A stretch of DNA of 64,000 bases from positions 1,178,001-1,242,000 of the forward strand of contig PYIU01000001.1 in the NCBI GenBank assembly GCA_003415625.1. The letters are read 5' to 3'. The translations under genes were made by a program, and so were the position numbers. The DNA comes from Aquanectria penicillioides. Its lineage: Eukaryota > Ascomycota > Sordariomycetes > Hypocreales > Nectriaceae. The notes beneath the pieces were generated by a model, which had not been told where the DNA came from, searched no databases, and was given only the letters and a program-made list of their open reading frames with translations. Positions 12,818 to 26,540 of the stretch are shown in pieces (positions within the stretch are counted from its first letter, which is position 1; the number at the start of each line of letters is the position of its first letter).

Positions 12818-14035
12818 TAAATAATTAGCCTATTTATATATTATATTATATTATAAATTAGCTATTAAATTGCATTTAATTTAAAATATATTTATTTTTA
12901 TATTATATTTACTTTTTAATAACTTTTTTAAGTGCTTTAACCCTTTTATTAAAAGGGAAGTTAATATATTTAAAAAAAAAACTCTTTAAAAGAAAGAAAA
13001 AACCAGCCTATTATATAAATAATATACTAAAGCCTATCCCTTTAATAGCTAGATTTTTACTTTAGCTTTATTTTAAACTCTATTTTTATTTATTGCTATA
13101 TTTAATTTATATTTATTTACTTTAGTAATACTATTTACTTTAAGTTTATATTCTTTTTAAAAGATATAAAATCTATTTTATTTTTTTTATTATTTTCCTT
13201 ATTATTTTTCTTTTTTTCTTTTTTAGCTCTTTTTACTTTAATCTCCTTTTAGCTTTATTTAAGCTTAAACTATTACTTAAAAAGTTATATTAAACTTTAA
13301 TCTTTACTATTAATATTAGCTAATATAAATTTATATTAAAACTAATTTTATTTATTGCTATTATTACTTTTAAATACTATCTATCTTTAAGTAGCCTTAG
13401 CTCCTTTAACTAAAAAAGGCAATATAGCTATTAAGCTTTTAAAAGCTATAGCTATATAATTAACTCTATTAATTAGCTTATAGAGCTAATTAATATTAAA
13501 ACCTATAATTAAAACTATAAGTATAGCTTAAAAGTACACTTAAGTTACTTTTCTTTTAGCTTAAGTAGCCTTAGCCCTTAATTGCTAAAGCTCCTTTATT
13601 TAATAGACTATATTAGCAGTAAACGTAAATTAAAATTAAAAAGTATTTATTATAGCTATTTCTTTTTATAAAGCTACTATTAATACTTAAGTATTAGCCT
13701 TTATTAAATATAATAATAGCTTATATAGCTTATATATATAAATATAAGCAATATAGCTATTAGCTTTAGTATTTATTACTATTAACTATTTAAAGTTATA
13801 GTAAAAGGGTATAATTTATTAGCTTAGTTTTAATATAGACTTTTATTTTTATTTTTTACTATCTATATAATATATATAAAATAAAGTAGATTTTATACTA
13901 CCTTTAAAAATAGCTTAATACCTCTTGCCTTAATGCAGCTAGCTTAGTGTTTTAGTATCTATATAAATATTAATATAAAAGCTATAATAGGCCTATAGTA
14001 TATATAAACTATTATAATTATAGTTATAGTTATAA

Positions 14036-14092
14036 TTATTATTATTATAGTTATTATTATTATTATTATTATTATAGTTATTATTTTTAGCT
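14036..14092 (+). repeat. ATT microsatellite in LINE A 3' region
   Basis: Interrupted run of ATT/TTA units. The same position carries AAT/ATT arrays in LINE copies B, C and F, so this is an internal feature of the LINE 3' region. Confidence 0.85.
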
Positions 14093-14626
14093 ATATATAA
14101 TTAATATAAAATAGTAATAAAAATAGTAATTAGCGCTTATATAAGTTAAGTATTTTATAGAAATAATATATTAATAAAGTATATACTTAAAGGCAATAAA
14201 AAGCTTTTATAAAGATATATATAAAAAAAAGAAAAAAAAGGAAATAAATATATCTATAAAGATTAAGAAATAATAATAGTAATATTTAAATAGCTAATAG
14301 CCAGCTAGCTACTAGCTAGCACTAGATTAATGCCTTACTTTTTATAATAGGCCTATAGTATAGATAATTTAGGCCTATTATAAGCCTTACTTTTACTTTA
14401 TTTACTAACCCTATAATTAGGTAGATAGAATATTTTAGTAATAGCATTAAACTAACTTTTAATTTAATGCTCTTTTATAAAAGACCTATATTAAGTTTAA
14501 TATTATATTAAATAAAGGTTTTTATTTTACTAATATAGTTTTTTTCTTTATTTATATAGTATAAAAGCACTATTTACTTTATAGGTCTATAGAGTATTAA
14601 TAAATAAATAAATATAAAAGCTTATA

Positions 14627-16340
14627 TATTTTTTAATAGTTTTAATAGTTTTTTTTAATAATAGCTAGTAATTTATAGTTAAGTTTTTTATTTAATATTA
14701 CCTTTCTTTTTATATTTTCTTTATATTTTATACTTTTTATTTTTATTTTATAATATTTCTTTACTTTTTTATTTTTATTTTATTTAAGCTTTATTAGACT
14801 TTTAAATAGCTTTTAGCTTTTCCTTTATATTTAATTTTAAAACTATTTATTTATTTACTTAAATAGTGCCTTTTACCTTTTAGTCTTTTATATTTTTAAT
14901 AGACTTAATTTTTTACTTTTAGTTTTTATTTACTATATTTAGAATTATAGATATTTTACCTTTTTTTCTTTTAGAAATCCTTTTAAATTCTAGCAAGCTT
15001 ATATTAAATATATTATATAATTATAAGTCCTTCCTTTAGGGCTAGCTTTTCCTTTCTTTCTTTAAATCTAATATTCTTTATATATAGTGCTATTAGGTCT
15101 TCTCCTTTTTAGCTATAGCAAGATATACTTTTTATTATAATTAAATATTTATTTTTTATAGCATTTTACTAATAATTTCTTATCTTTTCTTTGTATTTTT
15201 AAAAATAATTTATTTATTCTTTTACCTTAAGAATTATTGCTTAATTTAGCTCTTTATCTTTTAAAAGTAAATATTAAGTTTACAATTAAATAATACTATT
15301 ATTAATAATATTTCTATTATACTATTAATTATATTATTATAAGTAAATTGTATTAATTTATTCTTTTTATTTATTTATTAATTTATAGGTAAAATGCTAT
15401 AAAAAGTCTCTTTTGTATTTAAATTTAATAGTATAGTTTTAATTAAAATTTAAATTGAATAACTCTATTAGGTTTTTTACTATTATTATTATAAATATAA
15501 AGAGTAATAAAAAGTATTTTATAAATTAATTAATAATTATTAAAATTATATTTACTTTTTCTTTATGCCTTAAAATTAAAGTAATTTAATTATAGATTCT
15601 ATTTTTATTATAGCTCCTTAATATATATAATAAGCTTATTTAAAAGACTTTATATAATAGGTCTTTATAATATTAATTCCATATATTTTAGTAGCTTTAT
15701 GCTATTTATAAACCCTATTTAATTTTACTTAAGTTTTTTTTATATTATGCTTTTTTCTCTTTTTATTATTTTAGTATTTTTTTCTATAGATACTAAAGTA
15801 ACTCTTTTAAAGGCTTTAATGCCTCTTTATTTATATACTTCTTTTTAAATAGCGCTCTTTTAGCTTATTTAAATAGGATTAATTGCTTATAATTAATTAT
15901 CCCTTAAATTTACTTTATTTGTTTAATAGAGTTTAGCTTCTATTTATTAAAGATCCCTTTAGATTAAATAGTAGCTTTTTTAGGAATACTTTTAGATATT
16001 TTATTTTACTCTTGTTAATAAGCTAAAAACCCTTTATCCCTTAAGGATATTTTATTGCATTTAAATTAGCCTAAAGCTAAAGTATTTTTTACTCTTAAAG
16101 ATATTTTATTATACTTTTTTTTATTATACTTTTAGATATTATAGTATTTTTATTTATTACTTTACTCTATAGCCTATAGACTAGTTTAATAGTCTTTTAG
16201 GTTTTCTTTATAAGCTAATTTAAGAGCCTTTTAGGTTTTGCCTTTATAATTTTAAGTGCTTTAATAAAGTACTTATAAAATTGCGTTTTTTTGCTTTATA
16301 TTTTATTTTAAAATTCTATAGCATTAAATATATATATTAA
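14627..16340 (-). pseudogene. Unidentified degenerate coding relic
   Basis: The plus strand is strongly pyrimidine-rich, and the minus strand gives Lys/Glu/Gln-rich frames that read coherently around 14800-15300 and 15720-15900, with TAA/TAG at likely Gln positions. No catalytic motif, zinc knuckle or RT signature was found. A gag or a transposase tail are both possible; I cannot choose. It begins directly after the LINE A tail. Confidence 0.35.
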
Positions 16341-16380
16341 TATATTTATTTTCTATTTTAGCTTAAAACTTCTTATAAAA

Positions 16381-16830
16381 GATTGTAAATTTTAATTGTT
16401 ACTTAAAACTTTTATAGAAATTGCTAGTTCTTTAAAGTAATATTATTAGTATTTAAATAGTTTAATTATTGCTATTAGCCTTTAGTTTAGTATATATATA
16501 AGGATTACAGATTTTAATAGGTATTTAAAACTTCTATAGAAATTGCTAGTCTTTTAAGGTAGTATTACTAATATTCAAATAATTTAACTATTGCTATTAG
16601 CCCTTAATTTAGCATATATATAAAGATTATAGATTTTAATAGTTACTTAAGACTTTTATAGAAATTATTAATCCTTTAAGGTAACATTAGTAGTATTTAA
16701 ATAGCTTAATAAAATTATAAATTTTAATAATTATTTAAGACTTTTATAAGAATTATTAGTCCTTTAAGATAGTATTATTAATATTAAAATAATTTAATTA
16801 TTGCTATCAATATTAATTTAATAGACTATA
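16381..16830 (+). repeat. 122-bp minisatellite, about four units
   Basis: Units begin at about 16381, 16503 and 16625 (period 122). A fourth begins near 16713 after a deletion of about 34 bp in the third. Each contains the block TATAGAAATT followed by a GCTAGT-like stretch. Units differ mainly by C/T and G/A. Confidence 0.85.
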
Positions 16831-17860
16831 ATTTAATTTAGCTTCTTTTAACTTTTAGGACTAAAATATAATAAAGTAATATTGCCCTTTTTTATTAAAT
16901 TATAAAAGGATTCTTATTATTATAAACTTAAATATATTTATTTTTACCTTTATTAATAGCTTATATAAGGTTAAAGTATGATAATAAAAAGGTCTTTTAA
17001 AATGCTTAAATTAATATATAAAATGCCTTCTTTTTAATATAGTTTAGCTCTATAGATCCCTATTTCTTTTTGTTTTTACTCCCTTTTAAAAGTATATATA
17101 AAGCGCTATAATCCTTAAATAATTATATATAAATTATTAATAGAAATTATAGAATTTTAGGAATATTTAGATTTCTCTATAGATTATAGGTTTTTATTAC
17201 TTAAATATTATCTTTATTTAGCTAAGGTCTATAGAAACTCTATTAATAGATAGAATAAACCTTAAGAATTTAATTTAGTTTTAATAGAATATATATTTAG
17301 ATAGTTTTATATATAATTTTATATTGTATAGTTTCTTTAAGATCTCTTTTAAATATTATATATATAATTTTTAGTCTTTTAAAAATATAAAAATATTCTT
17401 TTAATATACTATATAAACTACATCTATAAGCCTTTATAAGGCTTAATATATATAGCTTTAAAAAGTAGTTAAGGCATTGATTAGCTTAAATAGTATAATT
17501 AAGTATTTAAAATATTAAAATGCATTTTAAAGGTTATTTTCTATTTGCTTTATTTCTTAACCTTAATATAGAAATATATATTTATAATATTAATCTTTAG
17601 GAAATGCTTTACTTTTTAAATACAGTTATAGATCTTTAAAATTTTCTTTAGTGTTTATATTTAATTTAAATTAATAGAAAAGAATACCTAAATATATATA
17701 ATATAACTTTAATATATAGGTCTTTTTAATTTTAAAGGAAAATCTTTACTATAAAGAGAAAGATTTAACTTTTTAATATTAAAATAATATAATATTATAT
17801 ATTAAAGTATTCCTTATACTAAAGCTAAAAGTTTATTGCCTTTTAGAATAAAAGGTCTCT
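16831..17860. other. AT-rich sequence, nothing recognised
   Basis: No repeat boundary, motif or open frame could be supported on either strand. Confidence 0.4.
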
Positions 17861-17990
17861 ATACCCCCAACCCGCACTCTTCTCGCTCTCTCTTTATTTA
17901 ATCCTTATAACCCACTATTTGCCGCTTTTAGATCATTATATAAATATTATATAATATATTTCTCTCTCTCTTATAGCCTTATTTTAACCT
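17861..17990. other. Pyrimidine-rich, less mutated island
   Basis: The plus strand has several C runs and CT repeats and keeps some CpG and CpA, unlike its surroundings. It contains no open frame or Pol III box. It may be a fragment of single-copy DNA that was not a RIP target, or the edge of a younger insertion. Confidence 0.4.
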
Positions 17991-17999
17991 ATTTATTAT

Positions 18000-20900
18000 A
18001 GCCTATATACCTTTTCTATTAATAATCTTTATATACCTTACCTTATATAGATAATCTTTAGAGCTTGCATTTTCTAAAATACCTTTATTTTTTTTAAGGG
18101 GGCAATATATATTTACCTTATATAGCTATAATGCTACTTTATTATTACTTTAATATTTTATATAGAAACTTCTATAAGAAGAGCCTATTTAGCTTAGCCT
18201 TAGCTATTATTCTATTATTAAGCTCTTATAATTTTTACTTAGCTATATATATTATAGCTAGTATTATATTTCCTTTTATATTAATCTATTATACCTTTAA
18301 GACTAATATAATGCTATTTAGTAAAATATTCTATAATAGCTATATATATAGGCTATAGGGATTGCACTTTAATAGCTTCTCTATTTATATAAATAACTTT
18401 ACTCCCTAAAGCTTTAAAGCTATTTGCTTTAGTATATATCCTTAAGATTTATAGTTTATATATATAAATGCAGCTATATATAGAAGACTTTAATAGATTG
18501 CCTCCCTTTTTTACTATTTTTGCTTTACTATAAGGCTAATTGTAATAATTATTAGTAGCAATAGAATTATTTTTAATAGTATATCTATAAACTAATAGTT
18601 CTATATTATATTTTCTTTTAAAATAATACTAGCTAATAAATTAAAATAAAGAATAATATTTATTAAAATCTAATACTTTAAAAACTTTAAATCTATAATA
18701 ACCTTTTATATTATATATTGCACTTTATTAATTAGCTTAAAGCCTTAATGTATATTATTATTTACTATAATAAGTATGCCTAATATAAAGGTAAAGATAT
18801 TAAATACTAAAATAGAGCTTTAATTACTATATTTAAGCATTATAATAGCCTTAGCCTTAAAGGGATCTCTATTCTTTTATTTATGCAATAATAGAAAGAT
18901 ATATATTATTGCCTTACCTTTATATTGCTTATAGTATAATAAGATTGCCTTTATATTTAAATTCTAATAGTTTTAGTTTAATAGAGTAATTACTATAATC
19001 CCTTTACTTTAAGGGATTGGTTGCTTAGGCATATAGTATTGCTAGTTTAGTATCTTTAGGTTTAATTTATTTTATTCTCTCTTTTAGATCCTTTTAAGGA
19101 GCCTTTATAGATTAAAGTCTTTAGCTACTTAAATTTATGTATTTAATATAATAATAGACTTAAACTTATACTAAATTATATAGTCTTTATTATATTGCTA
19201 TACCTTTTTAATCTCTTTTTTTATATTAATTTTTAACTTTACCTTTATTATATTAAATAGCATTATTATTTCTATTATTAAATAGAACTAATAAAAGTCT
19301 TTATAGAATAGCACTATAAAAATACTATTAAATAGCTCTTTATTATTATAGTATTAATAAAGCCTATTATTAGTAATATATAGTATTTATTTACTAAATA
19401 TACTTACTTTATTTATAATTAATAGTAGCTTTTTCTTTTATTATATCTATATTATACTTTTAATTTAAAGGAAATATACTTTATTAATATCTTTTATTTT
19501 CTTAATGCCTATATTATATATTAAGTAAATTATTATATTATTAATTTAGGCTATTACTATATTAAATATAGCTATTATTAATATACAATTTAATATACTC
19601 TTTTTATAGAAAAGGCAAGTTAATACTTTAATAATTTTAGACTTTTTTATATTGCCTTTTTTACTAATATATTATAGTAATAACTCCTTTAGTGCTTTTT
19701 TATTACTATTATACTTTACTATATTAAGATATTAGTATATTAATATAAATGCAATATATTAGTAATAGTTTAGTATAAACTATTATAAAATAGCTTATTT
19801 AATATCCTTAAATATTACTAATAGCACTATCTTTATTGCAATTAAAGGCCCTATAATATTAAGGTCTATAAATACTAATAGCATTATATTATCTCTATTT
19901 TTATTTAGCTTAATTAATGCCTTATTAAAGCTATTAAATACTTCTATTATTACTTATAATAGTATCTTTACTATACTGCTAGTTACTATAGCTCTTTAGA
20001 TCCCTTAAATCCTACTTTTAATTTCCTTAAATATATAGTTTTATTAGCTTTTAATTGCCTTTAGCTGTAATATTTATAGGGTTAATATTCCTATTTAATT
20101 AATAGGCCTAAGCCCTTTAGTAATAGTAAACTTTAACTTTTGCTTAAACCTTTATATATTCTTTTAGAACTATATAAGCTATTATAGTATCTCTAATAGT
20201 TATTATAACCCTATTATAATCTTATTGGCCCTAGCAGTAAAGTATACTATATTAATTAATTGCCTTAAATTGCTATACTAATTGCTATAGTATTTCTTAC
20301 CTTTTTTATTAATATTCTTACTATTAGTATTTATTATACTATTGCCTTTATTTTTAGTATTTATTTCCTTTAATATAGCCTAAAGCTTTATATTTTATTT
20401 AGCATTTTTTATTAATCTCTTTAATAATTAAATATTTATTACTATTTATTAAAGCCTATTAGGCATTCTATTTTATTATTATATTTATATATTATAAATA
20501 TTATTACTATAAGACTTTAAGAACTATCTTTATAGAATAAAAAGGCTAAAATATTAAATAATTACTCTTTATAGATTACTTGCCTATTAATATATATTTT
20601 ATAGTAACTACTTTCTTTAAAGCATTTACTTATAATAATACTATATATTTTCTTTATAGCTAAAATCTATATTAATAAACCTATTAAAGCTAATAGTAGC
20701 TAGCTTATTTAGCTTTTATATTATTTATATTTATTGCTTTAATCCCTTTTAACTATTATTAAATAGTATAAAATACCTATAATAACTGCTTATAGGCTTG
20801 CTTTATAATATAACTATTTTTATATAGTTATATAGGTATATATTCTATAATATATCTTTATAGTATATATATACCTTTAAGTATAAAAGCTTTTAGCTAC

Positions 20901-23900
20901 TTGCTTTTAAAGTAATAATATTTACTTTTAGCTAATTCTTTCTTTTTATATTCCTTTAGTACTCTTTTAAATAGTCCTACTATTATATAAGGAACTAATA
21001 TAAGCTTATTATATTTATAAATATCTATTAATATATATTATTATATTTATTAAAAAAGCCTAATATATTAAATATTACTTTTATTTAAAAAAGTAGCTTT
21101 TTTATAAAGATTTAATTTATAATCTTTAAAAAGTATTGCTTTATATTACTCTATTAATACTATTGCCTAACTGCCTAAAATAGCACTAAAGTCTATAATA
21201 GTTTAGCTATTTATAATAGCTTTATTATTTAAGTGCTATTAGCTATAATACTGCTATTAGCCTATATAAGCTAAAGTATCTTTATAGCTATTATAGCTTG
21301 CTTTTAGATTAGATTCTTTACCTTTATTATATAGTTTATTAAATAGTATATAAGCACTATAATCTTTATTTATATATTAATAAATAATATATTATAGTTA
21401 TATTAAAGGCTAGCTACTATAATTAAATTCTATTTATTTATTATAGTATAGTTATATTATAAGTGCAAAATGCTTTAGGCTATATATATTATTTTCTCTA
21501 TTAAGTTCTATAGTGCATTAAAGCAGTAAAGATAGCACTTTACTGCTAATTAACTAAAGGAATACTTTAGGTATATTAGGCTATATATATAAATCTATAT
21601 ACTGCTAGTATAAAAGTTTGCTTTCTTTTTAAACCGCTTTATTAATAAAAGCCTTACTATTATTAAGTTTAATATATTAATATATATTAATTGCTTTAAT
21701 GCCTTTAACTTAAAGAAGGCTATATTTAATTGCTATTGCTTTATTAATTAGAATTTATATCTATTTCTATTTATTATTATAGGCTACTTTATATACTTTT
21801 ATAAATATACTATTAATATAGTAAATAAGTCTCTTTTAGTCCCTTTTCTATATATTTGCTTTTTCTTTTTATTCTTTATTTTCTTATGCCTCTTTTAGCC
21901 TTATATATAAGCCTTTATTATTTACTATAATAAGTTTTAAGTCTATATTTTTATATACCTAAAGAAGCCTATATAGATATAGGGCATTGTATTTATTTAT
22001 CTTTATAGCACTATAATAATAATTAATATATTTAAATATAAATAGGTTTTTTATATTAATATAATACTAAAAAAATAAATATATTTTATAATAAAAGAAA
22101 GTTATTAAGCTAATAGAATTAAATATTATAAGCTTTAACCTTTTTATAAATTAATTTAAATTTTATAAGAATTACTTTATATTATTTAGGTTATATAATT
22201 AATATATAATAAGCTATAATTTAATTAAGTTTATAATATTATTTAAGTTTAATATAAATTAAATTGCTAATATACTATAGTAAATAAGCAATAATTTAAT
22301 TCTTTTATATATTATTAAATTTATTTTCTTTAATTTAATTTAATTATATCTAAAGGCTATTAAATACTTAAGTAACTTCTTTATTTTTTTATCTTCTATA
22401 TACCTTACTATCTTTAGTTTAGCTTTAGCTGCCTTAAGCCTTATAGGCATAAGGTTCTATACAATTTATTTAATCTACTTATAGTTACTTTTAGCTATAT
22501 TAATTATACTTACTCTTTTATTTTTTAACTAAACCTTTATATTAAATACTAAAAATAAAAAGATATAGTGGCTTAAGAACTATTTACTATACTGCTAGAG
22601 TATTGCCTGCACTTAAGGCTATAGGCCTATATTTTAAAGCCTTATTAGCTCTTTTTGGATTGTATTATAAAATGCTATATTAAAACTTAAACTTTTTAGC
22701 TTTATAATAGCCTCTTTACTGCACTATAGGCTGCCTCTTCTATATAAAAATAGTATTAAAAATAATTTTATAAAGAACTATATATTATTAAAGTTAATAA
22801 ATATATTACCCTTTAGTATATAGATATATAGATACTGCAATCCTTTTTGCTTAATACCTTTATTGCCTTTACTATTTATTAGTATATTTATAGTAAATTG
22901 CAATATCTTTATATTAAATAACTACTATTTAATATTTACTATAAATATTCTTAAGGATATAATCTTATTAATTAATATTCTTAAGCTTAATATCTATATT
23001 TTATTATCTTTATTATTACTAAAGGTATAGTCCTTTTTAGCTTACTATAATTAAGGCTGCTTTATTATTTATATAATTTAATTTTAATCCTTTAGATCTT
23101 TTACTATAGTATTTATATCTTAAGGCTTTTTATTTTTAATGCCTTAATTAATTAAAGGTATAAGCTATACTATTTTAATTCTCTTTTTAATAATAGATTT
23201 CTAATAGTCTATATATTAATAGAGCAACCTTAATATATTGCCTTTTACTTTACTTTAGCTATATAGCTTAGCTTTATTAATATAGATATTTTAATAGTAA
23301 GGGTTATTTTACTTTAGCTATATTAATGCCCTCTTAACCTTATATCTTTATATTAATAGTAGCTTTATTAAATCCTAAGGTATTGGCTTTTTATATCTAT
23401 ATTAAGATATATAAATATTATTTAAAACCTTTAATAGTAGGTATAGTAAGACCTTTACTATAAGATTTTATATATTATTTAGAAATATAATAATATGCCC
23501 TTTAATATAGTATATATAGTTACTTTTCTATTTACCTTTTCTAGCAATATATATTTTTATAATAAAACTAAATAAAAAGTATATAGTAATTAGCTTTTCT
23601 TTAAAAATAGTTAGTCCCTTTAGTTTATTTAAGTATATATATTTATAATTTAGGCTTCTATATATAAAGGCCTTATTGCTAATTATTAAGGAAGATAGTA
23701 TATAAATATAGTTATTATAGTATTATACATTTTAGCTAATTAAGTAATATACTATATAGTTAAAAGAATGCTATTAAAAAGCTTTTTTATAAACTGCAAT
23801 TTAATCTTTTTAACTTATAGGCTATAGATTATATTTATCTATCTTACTATAATAGACCTTATATATTTATATTAGTAAAGTATCTTTATTATAAAAGGCC

Positions 23901-25945
23901 TTATAAAAGGCAGCTATAATAAATACCTTTATTTTATTTAATATAGATATATACTAAAAGTAGCTTTTATTAATAGCTTTTAACTTATTAAAGTCTTCTT
24001 TAAGGCTATTTATTAATACTTTAATAACTACTTGCTATTAATTAATGCTATTAATTCGCTCTATATATATTTACTTTACCTTTAGCTCTATATTATTACT
24101 TTAGCTTAGCCTTTTAATAGACTATTTATTAGTGCCTTACCTACTATCTTTATTGCTATTTCTATAGTTTTTACTATTACTTATAGTAAAGGCTTAATAA
24201 TAGATTTTATTATTATTAATATTTATTTTATTAGTAACTATAATAATATCTTTTATTATTTCTATATTTAATTCTTTTATTTTAGGGCCTATTAAAGGGT
24301 CTTTATTATCTAAAGCTTTAGTAAGGCATTTTTAAGCTTTATAGCAAATAGTACTGCTATTGCTACTTTATAGTATAGATAAAACTGTATAATATTATAA
24401 AGCTTTTAGTTAATTAATAATATATATGCCTATTCTATTTAATAAGCTTTCTTTATTTATATTAACTTTATTATTAATTTAAAAAATATATATTTATTTA
24501 AGCTACTATTACCTACTTTTTACTAATGCTTTTAATAGCTTTATATCTATAGCCTATTTAAGTAGCTATAAGCTAAAAGGTATAAATTAAATTCTAGCTT
24601 TAATTCTTTTATTAATAGATTAAAAATACTATAAACTTAAAGGCAGTATTTATGCATTTAGGGGTAGTGTTTATAGTGCATTTTATAATAACTATAAGCT
24701 ATTAGCTATTATTTCTATAATATTATTATAATTTAAGACTTATCTTCTTCTGCCTTTAAAACCTATACCTTTATTATTATTATAATATAAGCTTTAAAAT
24801 ATTATTAATACTATATTTTTAGTTATAGCTAATTATACACTTATTGCTAATAGTATATAGAAAATATGCTTAAGACTTAAATAGCCTATCTTTTTGCCTT
24901 TTTGCCTTTTAAAAGGCTTAATTACTCTTTTGCTTATTATAGCTTACTATTCTATTAGGCTAATTCTATATTTAGCTAAAATGCTGCTAAAGTAAAAGAA
25001 TATAAAGTAAGCTATAATTAATATTTTACTATATATATTATTACTGCTAAAGCTATATTAATGCCTAAATGCATTCTCTCTAAAGTTAATTTTACTATTC
25101 TTAATATTATTTAAGAATATTAATATTAATATAATAGCTTTATTATAAATAATATTTTCTCTATTAATATAACTTTAGCTTATTAAAGTATTAAAATTAT
25201 TTATTAATTAGCTTTATTTATTATTACTTTAGGCTATTATAATAAAGGCAATTAATTATTTACTATTATATATTTTTAGCCTTAATAGCTTTTACTTTTA
25301 GCTTTTTATAACTATTTGCTATAATTAATAATCTATATAATGCTATTATTATACTTTTACTTTATTCTTTTAGTAGCTTTTTTTTACTATAATGCTTTAT
25401 GCTTTAATAAGAATATTCTTTATATACTTTTAAGGTAATTTAACCCTTTTAATAGCTTGCTAATATAATCTCTTTAGTACTTTAGATAATACCTTATAAA
25501 TAGCTATTAACTATAAGCTATAATAACCTTAATACTTTAGCTTTTTAGGGTTTAGCTTAAATATTTAATATTTTTACTATCTTTATTACTATAGTATTTA
25601 TTGTAATTATATATAAAAATATCTATAGAATATATATATTTTCCTAAAAAACTTTTTTAATTTATTTTAATATATAGTCCTAAAATATCTTTAAATAGTT
25701 TAATTCTATTAATACTATATTTATATAAATATACTAAATATAACTTTATATATTAGCAACTTTACTATAATTATAATAGAATAGATATTTTATTCTATAA
25801 CTTTATTTTTTATTTATATTACTTTCTTTATATTTAGCCTTTTTTAAACCTATAATAGCATTAAAAGCTTAGGCTATAAAGCGCTCTTTATAAATACTAT
25901 TATTAAAGTCTAACCTCTATTTATTATAGGCTTTTTAATTTTAAT
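18000..25945 (-). pseudogene. Long unidentified degenerate coding region
   Basis: Over much of this stretch the minus strand gives long frames whose only interruptions are TAA/TAG at likely Gln/Trp positions. The clearest blocks are near 23880-23230, 22700-22560, 21360-21180 and 20340-19620. The composition is rich in Ile, Leu, Lys and Tyr. I looked for RT (xxDD), Walker A, DDE and zinc-knuckle signatures and found none I trust. The region appears to continue beyond the SINE into 26555-28250, so the SINE split one larger unit. A large transposon polyprotein or an old repeated host gene family are both possible. Plus-strand open frames here are shadows. Frame choice is uncertain in places because AT-rich DNA is permissive. 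Confidence 0.4.
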
Positions 25946-25959
25946 ATCTTTTAGCTTTA
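25946..25959. repeat. SINE target-site duplication, left
   Basis: ATCTTTTAGCTTTA, an exact 14-bp match to 26541-26554. The length is typical of LINE-driven target-primed insertion. Confidence 0.9.
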
Positions 25960-25965
25960 CCCCTA

Positions 25966-26021
25966 TAATGGAGTGGTTACCGCCTGGAAGCCCTTAAAGT
26001 AAAGGGAGTGGGTTCGAATCC
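25966..26021 (+). promoter_or_regulatory. Internal Pol III promoter, boxes A and B
   Basis: Box A is TAATGGAGTGG at 25966-25976, one base off the TRGYNNAGTGG pattern. Box B is GGTTCGAATCC at 26011-26021, a full match to GGTTCGANTCC. The spacing is in the tRNA range. Confidence 0.8.
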
Positions 26022-26035
26022 CGCTGGGGCACCTC

Positions 26036-26040
26036 TTTTT
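26036..26040 (+). terminator. T5 run just after the tRNA-like head
   Basis: A run of five T follows the head by four bases. In a tRNA gene this would end Pol III transcription. In a SINE it would have to be read through, or have arisen after insertion. Confidence 0.4.
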
Positions 26041-26447
26041 ACCTGCTTGAAATTGGTCCACCCGGGCAGGGCAAGGGGAACTTAAAAGCAGCCTAGCCCA
26101 CAGCTAGTAGCGAAAAACTCGGCCGCATCCAGAGCGTTATCCCGGCGAGCCCGACCTGCGATAGTGAGGCTATAGGTTTGGGCGGGGCCTGTAAGAGCCT
26201 AGCCCTGCGGCTCTTGAATAAACCTGGGCCGCGACCGGAGCGCAAGATCCTTGGCAGTTTCCCTAGCTGTAAATCCTGGGTATGATAATATGCTGTTCCT
26301 ATAGGGCCAATCGGTAGCATAGTTGTTATAAGCGGAAGCAGGAGAAGAAGGTGGTCAATATATACTGAACTGTAAGAGGCATAACTGGTATCCAACCAAT
26401 TCTAATCTATAGAGATAAATAAGGGGCTAGCAAGCAAAGAATATAGG

Positions 26448-26540
26448 GGTTTTTATTTAATATCTTATATATACGGTTTTTCCTCTATTAAAAATAGTAT
26501 AGAAGCACTGCCTATTGCAAGACCTATAGAGTATTATTAA
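26448..26540 (+). repeat. LINE-related 3' segment of the SINE
   Basis: It starts with GGTTTTTATT and keeps AGTATAGAAGCACT and CTATAGAGTAT in the same order and spacing as the LINE 3' end at 45776-45855. It ends in a short ATT/TAA tail instead of the LINE's AAAT repeats. This is the region LINE reverse transcriptase is expected to recognise. Confidence 0.8.

Larger units (their letters stand above)
2553..14614 (+). mobile_element. LINE copy A, interrupted by Gypsy-1
   Basis: Non-LTR retrotransposon relic in two pieces, 2553-2593 and 12813-14614. Joining them across the Gypsy-1 insertion restores the sequence seen uninterrupted (reverse complement) in LINE B near 32220-32300. The right piece covers the end of ORF2 and the whole 3' region, and ends at 14596-14614 in a short AATA tail after the family's terminal motif. 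No open frame survives. The 5' half is missing from the window, either truncated or displaced by the inverted-arm element. It is the oldest layer here, because Gypsy-1 lies inside it. Confidence 0.85.
25960..26540 (+). mobile_element. tRNA-derived SINE with LINE-like 3' tail
   Basis: A 581-bp non-autonomous retroposon, the best-preserved element here. A tRNA-like head (25960-26032) carries Pol III boxes A and B, a T-arm (stem 26008-26012 with 26020-26024, loop TTCGAAT) and a CCCC/GGGG remnant of the acceptor stem (25960-25963 with 26026-26029). A GC-rich body of unknown origin follows (26041-26440). The 3' segment (26448-26540) resembles the end of the window's LINE family. It is flanked by a perfect 14-bp duplication. 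CpA, TpG and CpG are plentiful in the body, so it has largely escaped RIP, probably by being young or low in copy number. A reverse-strand open frame in the body is not supported as a gene. Confidence 0.87.

Noticed and set aside
18131..18358. 75-residue plus-strand open frame rich in Ile, Leu, Tyr and Phe, resembling a membrane protein
   Set aside because: Its composition follows from AT-rich DNA. The minus strand here carries the better degenerate coding signal, and there is no supporting context.
19500..19620. Reverse transcriptase-like INN motif on the minus strand near 19537-19545
   Set aside because: Surrounding residues do not match any RT family, and AAT AAT pairs are common in this base composition.
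25958..26032. Functional tRNA gene
   Set aside because: The T-arm and box B are good, but the acceptor and anticodon arms do not fold properly and no sensible anticodon loop is present. The target duplication starts the element at 25960, inside the would-be acceptor stem, so it is a SINE head.
26093..26395. 100-residue minus-strand open frame in the GC-rich island
   Set aside because: It lies in the SINE body between perfect target duplications. A GC-rich stretch easily gives a chance frame, and no motif is present.
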